DNA of 64,000 nucleotides. Source: Actinomucor elegans. Its lineage: Eukaryota > Mucoromycota > Mucoromycetes > Mucorales > Mucoraceae. Position numbers and translations under genes: made by a program. Below are positions 34,403 to 47,809 of the stretch, piece by piece. Numbering within the stretch: the first letter of the stretch is position 1; every line of letters begins with the position of its first letter. The notes below the pieces were generated by a model. That model had not been told where the DNA came from and made no database searches. It was given only the letters and a program-made list of their open reading frames with translations. The stretch spans positions 1,860,001 through 1,924,000 of the forward strand of contig JAMSLZ010000002.1 in the NCBI GenBank assembly GCA_026027325.1. The letters are read 5' to 3'.

Positions 34403-36364
34403 GATATCTTGTAAAGGTTCAGAAAGTTATACAATATAGGTACTGCGAAAAAAAAAAAGCAAAGAGAAAAAAGAAACCCTTTAAGATAAACTGGGCGTGG
34501 GATATAGTTTAGATCAAATAAATAGACAATGCTTTTTTATCCTAAATATCATTGATCTTTTTTTTGGTTCATGAGCCTTCTTGAACAACTATCATTCATG
34601 CGTGCATAATCTACATGAAAAGACTCTTGGTTGCTCGTTTAGTGCTCTATTTATCTTTAGATCAAGTTACAGTAGAAGGTAAATAATTATATTTTGGGCC
34701 TCTACCGCTAGCTCACAACTGTTTAATTATGAAGGTTATTTCATTCGAAAAAGCGTATTTTTCTGTATATTTCACTTGGGGATGAAAGGTTTATCTCGGG
34801 TCTTTGTTGATATATCTATCTGTGATTGAGTGATGTTCATGAAGTTTCACAGAGAGTATTATTTCATTCGTCACCACTAGTTTGTTGGTCATAGGTCTGT
34901 TAATTATCGACAGCTACGGTGTATAAACTGTATTATCATGTCAGTTTAATAAATGATTTAGCAGATTCATTTTCTCGCACTGAGTATGTAATTCTTGTTA
35001 GGGATGATATTTGACCAAGGTTGACCAAAAGAATATATAGGCCATTGATTTAGACTACAAGTATAAGCAATTTAAAACACAGCGATAGAATGTAATACAT
35101 ATATTATAATATAGCTGAATAATAATTGTATTAAGTACTGGGAGCCTTTTAAGCATGTAATAACAATCACATGCGAATTTAAACTGAATTCAATCGAGAA
35201 ATGTACTTGAAGGCTTAGGACAGCAATAGACGATGGAGACTGTATGCACTGCCTATAAAAAGATGATTTTAAATCAGCCAGTAAACAAGCAATGTTTTTT
35301 CAAGTCTTACCTTGATTTTTTTCTGCAATCGGGCCATTTTACCTCATCTCAAGAGTTCTGCATATCTCGATTTAATCCGGCATAATGAGTTTTCGATGAC
35401 TAGTATATGTTTAAGGTAAAGAGCTCTCTGTTAGAACTATTATTTGATCGAAATGTAATGAGCGTATTATATTTTATGAGAATCTGTAGAATATACGCAT
35501 TTCAGATAATGAATTTCAATCAACAGATCTTTCAGTTGATCTTACTTAAATGCCGCATCCGATTAATTTATCCTCAGAATGAGCTAATATATAATATATT
35601 TACTGTTTAACTGCAACACAATTAATACAGTGCACTCCTCAATATTTAACTGCAAATGACCTACATTTTAAATTGCCTAGAGAGCTAATGATCAATATGT
35701 TTCTTAACTGATCCCGGTTAAATGTCACATTTGATAAATATTCTGTACCCGTAATAAATTCCTCCATCTGTTAGCGTCTTTATTAAATTGTAGTATAATC
35801 AATTTGCTATATTCGGACACAATTAGTTGCATATGCAAACTATCTCCAATCGAACACACAGGTTTTGAATCACTATTGGCCGTCAAGGGGTTTCTGCAGA
35901 GATGCGCGTCACAGTGATTTGATTTATCTGATTCACTACCAATAGTGTACACATGATTTGTTTTAATGAAAACATGAGGTTGAAATAACGTTATTTAATA
36001 AAAGCTTGACATAAATTCATTTGCAGCATAAGATTTGTTTGAAATGATAGCGAACATATATATTCATTGTAAAAGAGTCTCTGATCGCACTCTCTCTTTG
36101 AGTCTTTATGCTTTTATATGACGCACTGCTTGACCCAGCAATATTTTTCAATTACAATGTTTCTAATCATGACATAAAAGCATCAAAGCATGAACCTCAA
36201 GGGTTTCTTAATGTATTTTACTTGGTGATTGGATAAAATTTATGTCGTTTATTTTCCGTTGCCCGAGACTTTCAGATCTAGCACTACTTTTTTTTTCATA
36301 TAAAGGATCGCCCAAGACTTCATGTTTGTTTGTTCTTTTTTTTTTATTTTAACACTGATCAAAG
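34403..36364. other. Intergenic region with copies of a dispersed repeat
   Basis: About 2 kb between divergent genes. Two stretches, about 35520-35597 and 35706-35755, share the motif set (GATC...TTAAATG, GCATC, CAGAATGAGCT) of the dispersed repeat at 9093 and 57268. No supported coding region. Confidence 0.4.
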
Positions 36365-37429
36365 ATGTGCTTTCCTACGCTAACGTCATTGGGCTCGCTA
36401 TTTTTGCTATTTGCCTTCATTTTGGAGCTATTTATTATGATATCCAATTTATCTGTTAAGCCGCTCTTAACCCAAATCCCTTTTGTGGAGGCGTGGAACG
36501 ACGATCAAAACCTACTTTATACGTTTGGGTTATGGTAAGTGCTTTTAAAAAGCATGAAGCAATAATATATAACAAACAAACATAGGAATTATTGTACTGG
36601 ATCTTCAACTGGAGGTATTCAGAACTGTGGTAGACATACTCCCGCCTATAATTGGGCTCAAACTCCCACTATCAGCAATTTCGCTTCGGGTCAATCCAAT
36701 AGTTGGATGGTTAAAGGCCTTTTTTTGGGTATGTTCATTCTGTTCTTCATAGCGGTAGGTTTTAGCTTTATTCTCTGGTGCATGAGTCTTCCTATCTGCT
36801 GCTTAAAACGTCGAGGATGGGGCATCTCCATGTCAACATTGTCCTTTATCAACTTTTTGATTATGCTTGCAGGTTTAGTTCTTTTACTGGTTGTGACTTT
36901 GTCTGGTATCAAGGTTCTTACAAATGCTGATAACACATGGAATGCCCATGCAGGCAATGGTCTTTGGATCACCATTGGTGCTACCGTTTCCTTGTTTCTC
37001 GCTTTCCTCTGTTATTCTGGAGGCACCTCTTTCGCTCCTAAGAGGCGTGCTAAAGTCGCAGATAGTTCTGCCGAAACTGGTACCGCTGGATGTTGTGGAC
37101 GAAGAAGAAAGAACAGGGCAAAAGTAGATCCTAACTACAAGAGTGATTATAATGCCAACAATGATAATAATGTCATTCCTGGTACTACACAGCCTTTGTA
37201 CGCTGATTCTCCTGCCTTCCAATCTACGCAACAACAACAACAACAGCCTCAGACAAGCATGTTGCAACAGCCTTATATGATGTCTCCTGCGCCGGGTAAT
37301 CAACATGCTCCAGGTATGACAGGTGCAGCTCATAACACTTATGATCCTAACGTCAATACGGGAACTGGAGATGTTGGTGGTCGTGGTTATCAAACTCCAG
37401 TACTTCAACCTGCCAACCCCACTCACTAA
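36365..37429 (+). CDS. Sur7/PalI-family four-span membrane protein
   Basis: Two exons, 36365-36534 and 36586-37429 (TG|G junction, Trp); 337 residues. TM1 is at about 5-29 (LFLLFAFILELFIMI). An extracellular loop follows with the claudin-like W-N-Y-C motif (NYCTGSSTGG, then QNC), which appears only after splicing. TM2 (LFLGMFILFFIAVGFSFIL), TM3 (FINFLIMLAGLVLLLVVTL) and TM4 (WITIGATVSLFLAFLCYSG) come next. The cytosolic tail has a CCGRRRKNR cluster and a Gln-rich, disordered end. Sur7/PalI proteins sit in plasma-membrane domains (eisosomes) or act in pH/cell-wall signalling; which role applies here cannot be told. The downstream ATG at 36707 lies inside TM2 and is not the start. Confidence 0.82.
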
Positions 37430-38810
37430 AATAACTTTATAATACTAATATTACATTTTAAATATAATACATAATAAAAAGATTTAATTAATAAGTAATT
37501 GAAAGTAATAACAAAGGAGTGGAGATAATAGACTATAAGAAAAAGGAATGAGAGAAGAAAATTATAAAATAAAGAAGCGTCAAATCCAAGAAAGGAACGT
37601 GATAAAAAGCAGCTTGGTTTTCGTTAAGAAAATAGTTTCTTGGTGGGACAGTCGATAGTACCAAACGAAAGGAGCCTAGGAAGAGAAATAAAACCCAAAT
37701 ATTTGATGCAATGCTTTTGGTAGATATAAGCGGATGTATATAATTTCTTTGAAAAACGAGAAGACTTGTTGGGATGGACTTGGGAGTAGACAATGTGATG
37801 TAGCCTATTTTCATAAAGACTTGCACTTTATTATACCCCCAAATGGTTTACAAATAAGTCAACCTCAACTCCAGTACATATGAAATAACTTACGTATCAT
37901 TGCATCGCTCTTCGACTGGATAAGCTCAGGTGGAGCATATATTTGTCGATCTTCTCAAGTTTTATCTTTATCCTTCTTGGATTTGCACTAATTGGATTAA
38001 TGCTATGTATTAAATCACTGGAAACTGCAATCAGAAAATGAGATAACGTGCAGATAACTTATCATTTTCTCTTTTTCTCTGCTACGACTTTATTCAAAAT
38101 AGCGTTCCAAATCCTTTAGTCGAATATGGATTTTAAACTATTGTTTGTTCATATCCATTAAAATAGTTATTTATGCATAGATTTTAATTTGCTGTAGCTT
38201 ATAAGGGTGACTTTTCTGGTGAAGAGTGAATATAACCTTTCATGTCTGGTCTGTTGGTAAACATAAATTTGGTATATTTGAGTACACACACGAGTAATGT
38301 TCTGAACTTTATAAGATATGAAAGATGCAGCTGTATTTTTAAAAGATAATAGTTATTGACGATAACTTCTTCATCGAGAAGAATTGCTAAACAATATTTG
38401 CTCAATACACTACATAAACCTTAGCGCAACCATTTTGCATCAATAACTCTTGTCGTTAATAACGATACCGAAATCCACACTGACAAAGAATTAAGAATAA
38501 AAAAATCAATTAAATAGTCTAGAAGTAGAGCAATCAATGCATTATTATGTGGCGCATTAACCAACATGAGTGATATCACACGATTTTGGTTAGTTTACGC
38601 AAGGGATTAGAGGTTCATCGCATGAATGAAATACTACATCCTGTAAAGCCTTATTTTCCCAATTTTCAGTCGTTAATATTCAAAAGAATAGAGTATTATA
38701 TATTACAGTTTATTGCGGTTTTTTATCGATATTAAACATAGAACAATGCGTTAATTGGTATATTTACAGAAAATGTATGTAGTGTTGAGAAGATAAACTC
38801 GCTGGCACGC
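37430..38810. other. Convergent intergenic region
   Basis: About 1.4 kb between the stops of the Sur7-like gene and the transporter. Frames at 37533-37826 and 38199-38405 have no recognisable features. AT-rich; several AATAAA-like signals just after 37429. Confidence 0.4.
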
Positions 38811-40633
38811 TTAAGTGGGACAATAAGGAGCCAAATGTTCACCTGCGGCTTGAGGATGAATGAAGGAATCGATAGAAACATAAAGAGTGTAAATCATGAT
38901 TCCAACACCGAAAATGATCAACAAGACATTTAACACTTTATCAAAGGTTTTCTTGCAAATCTTGTAATGGAACATACCGGGGAAAATGAAGCACAAAGGC
39001 ACACAGGCAACTGAGCCAACCAAAGCTACAAATTTGTCAAGATTTTCACCACCAATACCGTAAGCAATAGCAGCACAAAGAACACACAAGATGGTTCTAT
39101 AAACATTCTTGGACCACTTGATACAAATACTATCTCTACCAGATCTGAACTTGCGGAAGAGGCCATTTTCAATAATCTTCAGGGCAGGGAAAAGCATCAA
39201 TGGAGCAGTTAAACAAATGGCCAAAGAGTATAGTAACTGAACAGTGATTGTGAGTCTGTTCGCAGGAGGAAAGTTGTATATTACAGCAGATTGAACAGTG
39301 TCACCATATGCCAAGTAAGAAATGGTGCCAATCAGAATGTAAATGATACAGACAATAATCATGCCCAAGGTAAGAACAAAAGGAAATTTGTCAGGACGTT
39401 CCATGGATTCAACGATAGGAATAACTTTAAGATAGATAGAGTTAATATATGTGCGTTAGATGAAATAATCAATGTACTTACTCAACCCAATACCTTCAAA
39501 AGAGAAGGTAGCAGTACCAATCATAAGAGCAAAGTTGGCAGGATTCACAGCTGCAATATTAGGACCAACGCCATTCGTGTTTAGTGAATCAGCAGTAAAG
39601 TAGATGATACAGACCAAACCAAATAGAATAAAGACGTCAGCAATGATAGCAGTGAAAGACAATTTAGCAATATGTCTAACTAGAGCAAGAGGAATCAAGA
39701 TGGCGAGAGGCATCCATATATAATACTTTTGTTCAATGCCTGCAGTACAGTTGGATAGAACATCTACCACGCTCACCAAGTTACCAGAAATGAAAATGAA
39801 ATAGGAACATACGAAGCCAATCTGCGAAATGACAATAAAAAATAATACAGTGAAGCGAAGAGGTTGGCCGAATAATATACCACCTATATCACCATAAGAA
39901 CCACCAACCACAAGTTGAGTATCAACCAATCTTTTGAAAGCAAACAGACAAATAGCACCAATAACAATCATCAAGACAATGGATAGCGCTAAACCGCCAT
40001 TTTGGAACCTATCAAATTAATGGTATTAGTTTCAATGGCACCAATAAGCTTTAAGAAAAAAAAAACATACGCTTTAGGCAAAAATAGAACACCAGAGCCA
40101 ATGAAAGCCTTCAAGAACATAAACATGGCTTTTCCAACTGAAGATTTGGGGATATTATCCTCAGCTTCTTCAATCATTTCATCGCCTATTGTAGATTCTT
40201 CATGTTTTCGGAGAGAAGACTGATAGCTTTTTCTCTTTTCCTCACTAGCCACGGGCCCAAGATTAGACTTGGAGTGATGATAAGGTCCGTCATCCAGTCT
40301 TTCGCCCGCGAAATTACTGTACACAGAAAAAGATGAAATGGTTCTAGCAATGGATCTTCTCTTAGCAGCTGAAGGTGCAAATGAAGATACACGACTCCCC
40401 AGTTTGGGTCGAGGAGTAGGACGAATGTTACCAGTAGAATTGACTCTGTCATTGTAGTTGGGACGAGAGATATGATTTGGCATTGTATCTGGGGCAAAAT
40501 GGGCACGACTCACCGGTCGACTAGCAGTACCACGATCAGTGTCTGGCCTTTTCCTTGGAACATCATAGGATTTACTACGAATCTTAGAGAGATCAGCGGT
40601 GCCTCTGACACCGTTATTATCATTAGTTGACAT
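38811..40633 (-). CDS. Vacuolar-type amino acid transporter (AAAP/AVT family)
   Basis: Three exons, 40633-40071, 40008-39482 and 39424-38811; 567 residues, start ATG at 40631-40633. A hydrophilic Ser/Arg-rich N-terminus of about 170 residues precedes the first span, as in Avt3/Avt4. The family signature at the first membrane segment is split by intron 1: KAFIGSGVLFLPKA, then FQNGGLALS. Further hallmarks are TATFSFEGIGL with IPIVESMERP across intron 2, and SYLAYGDTVQSAVIYNFP. About 11 membrane segments are visible. AVT proteins move neutral amino acids across the vacuolar membrane by proton exchange; direction and substrate are not shown by the sequence. A TATA-like run (TATATATATATA) lies about 80 bp upstream of the ATG. 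Confidence 0.87.
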
Positions 40634-43600
40634 GTTCAATGTTATATTAAGAAAAATGAAAGAAGCTTTTGATAAAAATAAAAATAAAATAAAAACGATC
40701 GGTAAATCACTGGTATATATATATACAAATACGAACTGCTCTTTAATAATTTTTTCCGAGTTTAATGCTTAAGCTTTAATGCGGAGAAGAGTTCCAAACA
40801 ATGAAACTCGTAATAGAACCTATAAAGAGGAATAAGCTACGTCATGTTACACGTTACACGAAGGAGTGTCAGAAAGTCAGTTTGAATCGCCTCTTGGTAA
40901 ATGTATGTGCGTTTTGATTTGAACAAGGGAATCGAACCAGTTTCAGAATCTTGGAGCACCACTAAGCGAGCTATTAAAAAAGAAACGGCGTTCCTTCTAA
41001 AGTAAGTCGAAGGGCCTTCAGGGACAAGTGGTTTCTTTATAAGCATCACGTTAATTATTTGACAGCCAGAAAACTTTGATGCTTAAAAGGAAACTATTGG
41101 CAGTGGTTTCTGTTCACGCGCTCTATAAGCTATAGTTGGCTTCATTTAATTCTACTACCATTGACTTGTCAGAAAAAATGTAAGCTACAGCACTGCGATA
41201 CTTTTTCATTTCCAACCGCTCTTCTTTCTATCACGTTAATAAATCTGTTTGTCATCGTAATGCTATTGTACGAGTAAGAAAAGAGAACGCCAGCGGGGTA
41301 GTAACAGGCGGTATGATATCATACAAAAGCTTTTCTGCAGATGTCGAATTAGATTCTGGATTTCAATAAGTAAAAGGAAATACTACTAATTGACGTCGCT
41401 TGGTGACACGACGATGAAAAGTGATACAAAGAACTCAACAGTCAAATATTGGAAATCAAATCAAATCGGTTGTAGTACTGATAGTTTCCAAGAAACGGTT
41501 TAGAAGAGGAATCGTTCATGGATACTGTTGCTTTCAATAAAATATCTGAAGAAAGAAACTTTTTTCTACCATATTTCTAAATCAAGAGGAATCAAGCCAA
41601 TTAATAAGACGAAAGAGATCTACCATTAGATTAATGAAAGTTTTAAATTACAATTCAAAGCAAGTTGAATGATGCAATGAGATAGATCTTGAATCCTTAT
41701 AGAAGTAGTAGTTTATTTTTGAGCATGGGTTTCTAATCTAATGTGACATCTGACCGAAATCGGACAAGATCCGACCGAGAGTTCCAAGGAATTAGCGAGC
41801 ACAACTAAAAAAAAAAAAAAAAAAAAAAAAAAATATCGGACACTTAATTGCAAAGATGTCTGGTTCTCAGAATTAGAAATTTATGCAATTGCCTTATAAA
41901 AGGCTAGAACCCAAGGTAGCCTTTCTGCGTATAAAATAATGTTTCACAACTAGGAATTTACTCTAGAATAAAATTGGTATATAATCAAGTACGTATAGCT
42001 TCCTTTGGAAACAAAGATAAATAGATAAAAATTAGTTTATACTATAAAGTGATACTGTTTCTATATCTTTCACAAAAGTTAGAGCAATAGAATTGGCCAG
42101 TGCTATGCGTACATTTAATAATTTAGAAGATTTTTGTCCAGGAATATTGTGAACTCGCTTCAAACATCTGCTCAATAAAACTAGCCGTTCCATTATCAAT
42201 TCGTTTTGCCTTAAATCAAAACCGTATATATTCCTTTGGTAGTTTTGTTCATCAATTTACTGCCAAGGATTATCTTACAGCTCGTCTCTAACTGGTGCAT
42301 ATTCTAACTTGTCCGACATTTGAAAAATAGCGTGGCTCTATTCTTGGTTCTTATCACTTTCTTACATTTTAAAGAATGCAATATACTAATTTATAATTAG
42401 GTAGAATATCAAATCGAAAATTATTCTATGGATTCATCAAGAGAACTGTCTAATTTTCTATCTACATCCTTTGTTCAAATCGTATGAATGATAAGAAATT
42501 CATCCTCTGTATATTGTTCCAGTAAGTACATTATGTGGCTATCAGTCACATTCGAATTCTTGCTGCCCTTGATTGAAATTATAGACTTAACCTAAGCCCT
42601 CAAAAATCATCGCTTTTACAGTGTAGATTATATAGCCAGAGCCTCAACATCTCTGCGCATATTATCATTGCTATTACTATATCTCGAATACGGACGGCCC
42701 ACTTTTTCATTGTATTTGTTGAAACACCTTTCCATTCTTCTCATATCATAGTCTTTATCAAAAAAGACATCATGTAATGGTGAAAGAAAACTTTTGTCCA
42801 TCACTGCCAATAACTTCTGTCTAGTCTTATGATTGTTAATCCATTATTATGCTCATCTCCTATATATATTTTTTAAAAAAAAACTGAAACTGTCTATAGA
42901 ACAGGCTCGACTGCCTCTGAAGTTTTCAAAATGGAACTCTGTACGGCGCTCAATATAACATTTTTTAAAAAAAAATTGTTTGCATCAGGCTCTTAATAGG
43001 GTATTGTTTGAAAAAGGAGTCAAAACAGTTGTAAATTATTCTTAATTATTGCATGGTTTTTATTTCCGTGGATAGTAATAGGCTTATTTTTTCACTTAAA
43101 AGACTATGTGTCCGTGTTTGGATTCTCAGAATGATGGGTAATCCTTTATCTGAATCTATATTATACTATTTTTGTTCAGGCTTCGCATTAGATAGGTCAA
43201 TAAAAAACGTGTACTCACAAGGAAGAGCTGAATATATATATATATATGCATTCATGATAATATCATCTCCATTGTATTCAAAGAATGATAGAAAAACTGA
43301 ATTACAGAGGTGAAGGTTCTTTATAAAATAGTCATAGATTTGGCACTTTGCTAATCAGATATATGATTCATCGTCAAATCAATGTTTATCATTACAAACC
43401 ATGAACTGGGGATTGAGCTGAAGGCTGAAATATAATATAACTTAGGTTATGTATCGTATAAATTGGCCGATAGTCTGCTTCCATTAATGCAATACGTTAG
43501 ATAACTTGCTTGGTGCCATATTTAAGCAAAAGCGAAAAAAAAAGATAAAAACATGATTACATTAAAGACCATATTTGTTTTATTCGTTAATATATATATT

Positions 43601-43697
43601 GGCTGTTTTCTTATAAACTTGTATTCTTGAGTCGCGCTACTCAAAGTCTATTCATCAAGGCCCTTTTTTCTCGGTAATATTACAAAATTTACACAGC
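40634..43697. other. Long intergenic region between divergent genes
   Basis: About 3 kb. It contains a poly(A) run at about 41808-41833, a stretch with Pol III box A/B-like motifs on the minus strand (40928-40973, see findings), and a small minus-strand frame at 42628-42810. Otherwise no coding or RNA signal was found. Confidence 0.4.
42628..42810 (-). CDS. Possible small protein (60 aa), uncertain
   Basis: Sixty-residue ATG-initiated frame, highly charged (FFDKDYDMRRMERCFNKYNE, then NMRRDVEALAI), with an amino acid mix that looks more protein-like than the surrounding AT-rich noise. No motif, no splice partner and no neighbour evidence. It could equally be one exon or a remnant of a larger gene. 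Confidence 0.2.
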   Translation of the reverse strand: MAVMDKSFLSPLHDVFFDKDYDMRRMERCFNKYNEKVGRPYSRYSNSNDNMRRDVEALAI

Positions 43698-45668
43698 ATG
43701 TATCTCAAATCATACATGTTCTGTATACGATTGAAACACACATTTCTCTTTTTTGGCATATTTATGGTGGCTGTTATGATGGCCAAGGCCGTTGGAGCTG
43801 CCAGTACGGGCAAGTTAAAGGAAAATGAGATAGAATATCAAGTATTCAAAAGCACTATTACTCCAAGCTACAGTGTCCGATACGTAAACCCAGAACTATG
43901 CGATCCAAATGTGACACAGGTAGAAATAGTATTTTTGGCGAATCTCAAAAACTCAAATGTCTACTGTAGCACTCGGGTTATTTGGATATGGGATCAGATA
44001 ACCAATACTTTTTCTGGTTTTTTGAAAGCAAACACGAGTCAGAAGCAAAGCCTTTGACAGTCTGGCTGAATGGAGGCCCAGGATGCTCCAGTATGATGCA
44101 TGTATACACGGTAGCATCATTCATGAGATATATACATTAATTATTTCTCCTATAGTGGGTTATGGCAAGAAAACGGTCCATGTAAAACCAGTGAAAATAG
44201 TACCCAGGTAGAGTTCAACCCTTATACATGGACGCAGCACTCGAATATGCTTTTCATTGATCAGGTTAGTCCATATTTATAGTAAGCTGTAATGACAACA
44301 TATTGATATATGGTAATAGCCAAGTGGTGTTGGATATTCTCTTGGTGATTCAGTTGCTAGTTACGTTAAAGATAGCGCAATTACTTTTTACAATGCTATT
44401 CAATTGTTTTACGAAGCCTTTCCAGAGTATAGCAACGCTCCATTTCATCTCTTTGGTGAATCATTTGCTGGGCGGTATATACCATTATACGCCGAGTATA
44501 TCGTCCAGAGAAATGCGAATCTCTCGGCCAGTATTCAAGACAGTTCTATAATATACAACGATAGTCAGAAAGTCATACCCATTGATTCTGTTGGTATTGG
44601 AAATGGGTGGATCAACCCATTAGTGCAACTGTTTGTGTTTTCTTTTCGTTATCAAAAATAATTGAACTGAATGTTATTCTTTTAACCATAGTAACTATTC
44701 TGCTCAAATGGCTTGTGAATCAAATTGTAAGTAAAGGAACAAAAGTCTTTAAAAATCTTCATCATTAACATATATGGACATAGATGGGCAATTAGTTCAT
44801 TCAGATATCTGCAATCAAATGAGAGCAAACTACGTTGAATGTTCAGTATTAGGTATCCTCTAAGCAGTATGTATCTCGAAATCTATTAACATTCTTGTAT
44901 AGTCCAAGATTGCTACGACACTAATCTTCAGTCAACATGTATCAAAGCAGATCATTACTGCAATCAAAACATTGATGCACTTTTTGCTCAATCAGGTCGA
45001 AACTATTACGATGTACGTCAAGGAATTGAAGTGGTTACACCTCCTGACGACTATCTACACATCTTGAATGACCCAGACATTCAAAGAGCTATAGGCGTGA
45101 TACCGCAAAAGTTTGTAGACTGCGCAGATAAACCAGTTGAGTATAAAGTTGATTAAAGAAAGAGCCAAAGCTGTGCTAATTATTGCTTAACAGTATGATG
45201 CTATGAATTCAGCAGGAGAAGGGTAACATTGGACTGATAAAGTAGTTTATTATAGATGAAACGTATATCTAATATGCTAATAGGATCCGGGATTCATCGC
45301 CATCTCTAGTATATCTGTTAAATAACGGTATTCGCGTTTTAAACTATGCTGGTGACGCGGACTATATATGCAATTGGGTAAGTAACAGTAATAGATGATC
45401 ACACTAATGTGTTGAATTTCATTCTTACTATTTATAGTATGGTAACTACGCGTTAACTGCTGGTTTAACATTCAATGGGAGCAATCAATTTAATACCCAA
45501 ACATTGGAACCATGGATATATCATGACAAAGAAGTGGGTCAAATTCAAAGCAGTGATTTATTGACCTTTATTCGCATATATGAAGCGGGTCATGAAGTAC
45601 CCTATTATCAGCCCGAAAATGCATTAGCCATGTTTTACGAATGGACTACAGGCAAAAAATCCTTATAA
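43698..45668 (+). CDS. Serine carboxypeptidase (S10 family)
   Basis: Ten exons: 43698-43919, 43970-44097, 44156-44264, 44320-44630, 44692-44726, 44784-44852, 44903-45135, 45194-45222, 45284-45377 and 45438-45668; 486 residues. The N-terminus is a signal peptide (FLFFGIFMVAVMMAKAVGA). Family motifs: HSGYLDMG, WLNGGPGCSSM, GLWQENGPC, FIDQPSGVGYS, GESFAGRYIPLYAEYI with the catalytic Ser (S201), YAGDADYICNW with the Asp (D403) and EAGHEVPYYQP with the His (H462). The triad is complete, so it should be an active secreted or vacuolar carboxypeptidase removing C-terminal residues. The junction giving SSM-I-GLWQ needs a GC donor (AT|GCATGT) at 44098; the GT 3 bp later breaks the frame. Convergent with the SET gene, with 93 bp between stops. 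Confidence 0.88.
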
Positions 45669-45761
45669 TAATTAAACAAATAGACAAGCCTTTCTTATTA
45701 GTGTTCATATTTATACAAGTTTTAATTCTAAGTCTATCAAGTATGTTTGAGGGTAATCTAT

Positions 45762-47809
45762 CTACAATTTCTGTTTCTTGTTCTTCTTGGAGGAAGGTGT
45801 CTTCTTTTTGTTGCTATTGGTAATGGGAGCAGAGTACTCCTCAACTAAACCTCCATAGTATTCGACAGCCTTTTCAATGATCTTCTTTTCGCTAATACGG
45901 CATGTCAAGGCGTAATACTTTCTCAAATTATCTGCAACCTAAAATAGACATATCAGCAATTCATGCATAGTAGGTATAATCTAGTAATTACCTTTTCGCG
46001 CTCTTTAATCTCTTGTTCAATAGGTTTCCATTCGCCATCTTCAAGATATTCCAAACGTCTGAATTCAGCAAGCGCACGGCAAACTTGATATATGTTACGC
46101 TTTACATCTACGACAGCCTTGGTTCTGTTTTCACCTTGACTATTGGCAAGATCCTCAAAGTAAGCCAAAGCATTATCGATATCTTCAGTGAACTTGGCAA
46201 ACTTCGCCTCGCTCACAAACATAACATGAAGTAAACACATGAGCTTGTCTTCAAAAAGACCTTCAGAATTGATAAAATAAGGGCGGCCCTTGCTTTGTTC
46301 TTCCTCATCATCTCCACCGCAACAGCCGCCTTCTTCATCATGTTCGTGTTCATGCTCATGCTCGTCTTCATGCTCCTCTTCATCATGTCCATGTTCGTGA
46401 TCATGTCCTTCACCATCAGATGCACAACAGTCGTCTTGACAACCATTTTCAAAATCATCATTTACATTTTCTTCTCCATCTTCAGAAGGGCATAAAGTTT
46501 GTTCGTTCTTCAAAAAGAATTCCCATCTAGGTCTAGTACGTTCAACAGCCAATTTTTCTATTTCTTCGGCAGAAGCTTTGGGGAATTCGCCCTTGATGAG
46601 TTCAGCAGAGATAGCAAGACAGCAATCCACCACAGAATCTTCACCAATAGATACGTAATCGTTCTTGTTATTATCATAACAGAAACCATATTTACTCAAA
46701 AGAGCAATATTAGGATGGTCACCATAGGTATTGAACACTTCTTCACCCTTTTTGACATCACGATCAAGGACCATATCACAGGTATCTTTTTTGTTATCAT
46801 CCTCTTCTTCATCAGACTCATAGACATTGACACCGGCCTTTTCTAATTCATCAAGATCAGGTAATTCGGTATCCATACCCATTTCTTCAAGTTCTGCTTC
46901 ATCTGCACTGTCAGATTCTTCACCTTCTTCATCTTCCCATTCACCTTCCTCTCCATCTTCTTCTTCATCACTTCCATCAAGATAGTTAAGATATTGATGT
47001 TCACAATATTCCAGAACACCGCAAGCATCACAGACTTCAAATTCAGTTTCAAAATGAACATGTTCGTTCTCTCCTCTGTGATTAAAGATGTCAGCAAAAG
47101 GAACCAATGCATTCTCATGGTAAGCATCCACTTCAAAAGCGCGAGATGAAATCAATGTAGAGATCTTGATGAACTTGTCAAAAGAGTATGGATCATCGTC
47201 CAAGTTGGTACCACGATCAAAAATATAAGGATGCTCTTCCAAAAGGGGTTCAATCAATTCCTCGTAATCATCTTCGAGATCACCCTACGTTGAATAGTTA
47301 GTAAAAGAGAAAAAAAAAAGGCTATAAATTACAAAATTCTATATACGTTACCAGGTCGTTACGGACAGCAGATTCCATCTCGGTACCGTTAAATAATTCC
47401 TTCTCTTCTTCCTCCCAAAAGATAGGAAGATCCTCACCTTGATCAGGAAGTGCCTGAAGGTAACCATACCAAGGCGATTGTTCCTTTTGTGCGATTTCAT
47501 ACAATACAGCTAAAGCAAGTGGACAGCCGCCTTCCAAATTGGCTTCATCCAGGATATTGGCAATACCAGTTGTCTTTATAGAAAGAATGCATTCTTTGGG
47601 GATCTTTACGACTAGATAAATAATTAGTCTCTTGTATTATATAATAAAAAAAGAGACTCTTTACCAGTCTTGTCTTTTTTCATATTCTTCTTGGCATAAA
47701 CACCAAAAGATCCATTGGTTTCTTTGATCTCTAAAGCTTCTTTGTCCCATTCAATTTTATTGTCATCGAACCATTTCAATAACAGATCTAGTCTCTTTTC
47801 AGTAGCCAT
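45762..47809 (-). CDS. SET-domain protein lysine methyltransferase (RKM/SETD6-like)
   Basis: Four exons, 47809-47665, 47611-47352, 47284-45992 and 45938-45762; 624 residues. The split SET domain starts near residue 30 (GSFGVYAKKNMKKDKTVVKI), continues with ILDEANLEGGCPLALAVLY and SRAFEVDAYHENALVPFADI, then the FNH motif and the YGDHPNIALLSKYGF motif that close the SAM and substrate sites. This arrangement is typical of RKM/SETD6/Rubisco-LSMT-like enzymes that methylate ribosomal proteins and similar targets. An acidic insert of about 100 residues splits the SET core and carries VCDACG and LEYCEH cysteines. A second insert near 420-455 is a His/Asp/Glu-rich run (HDHEHGHDEEEH) followed by GGCCGG, a probable metal-binding tract. 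The C-terminus is basic. Confidence 0.8.
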
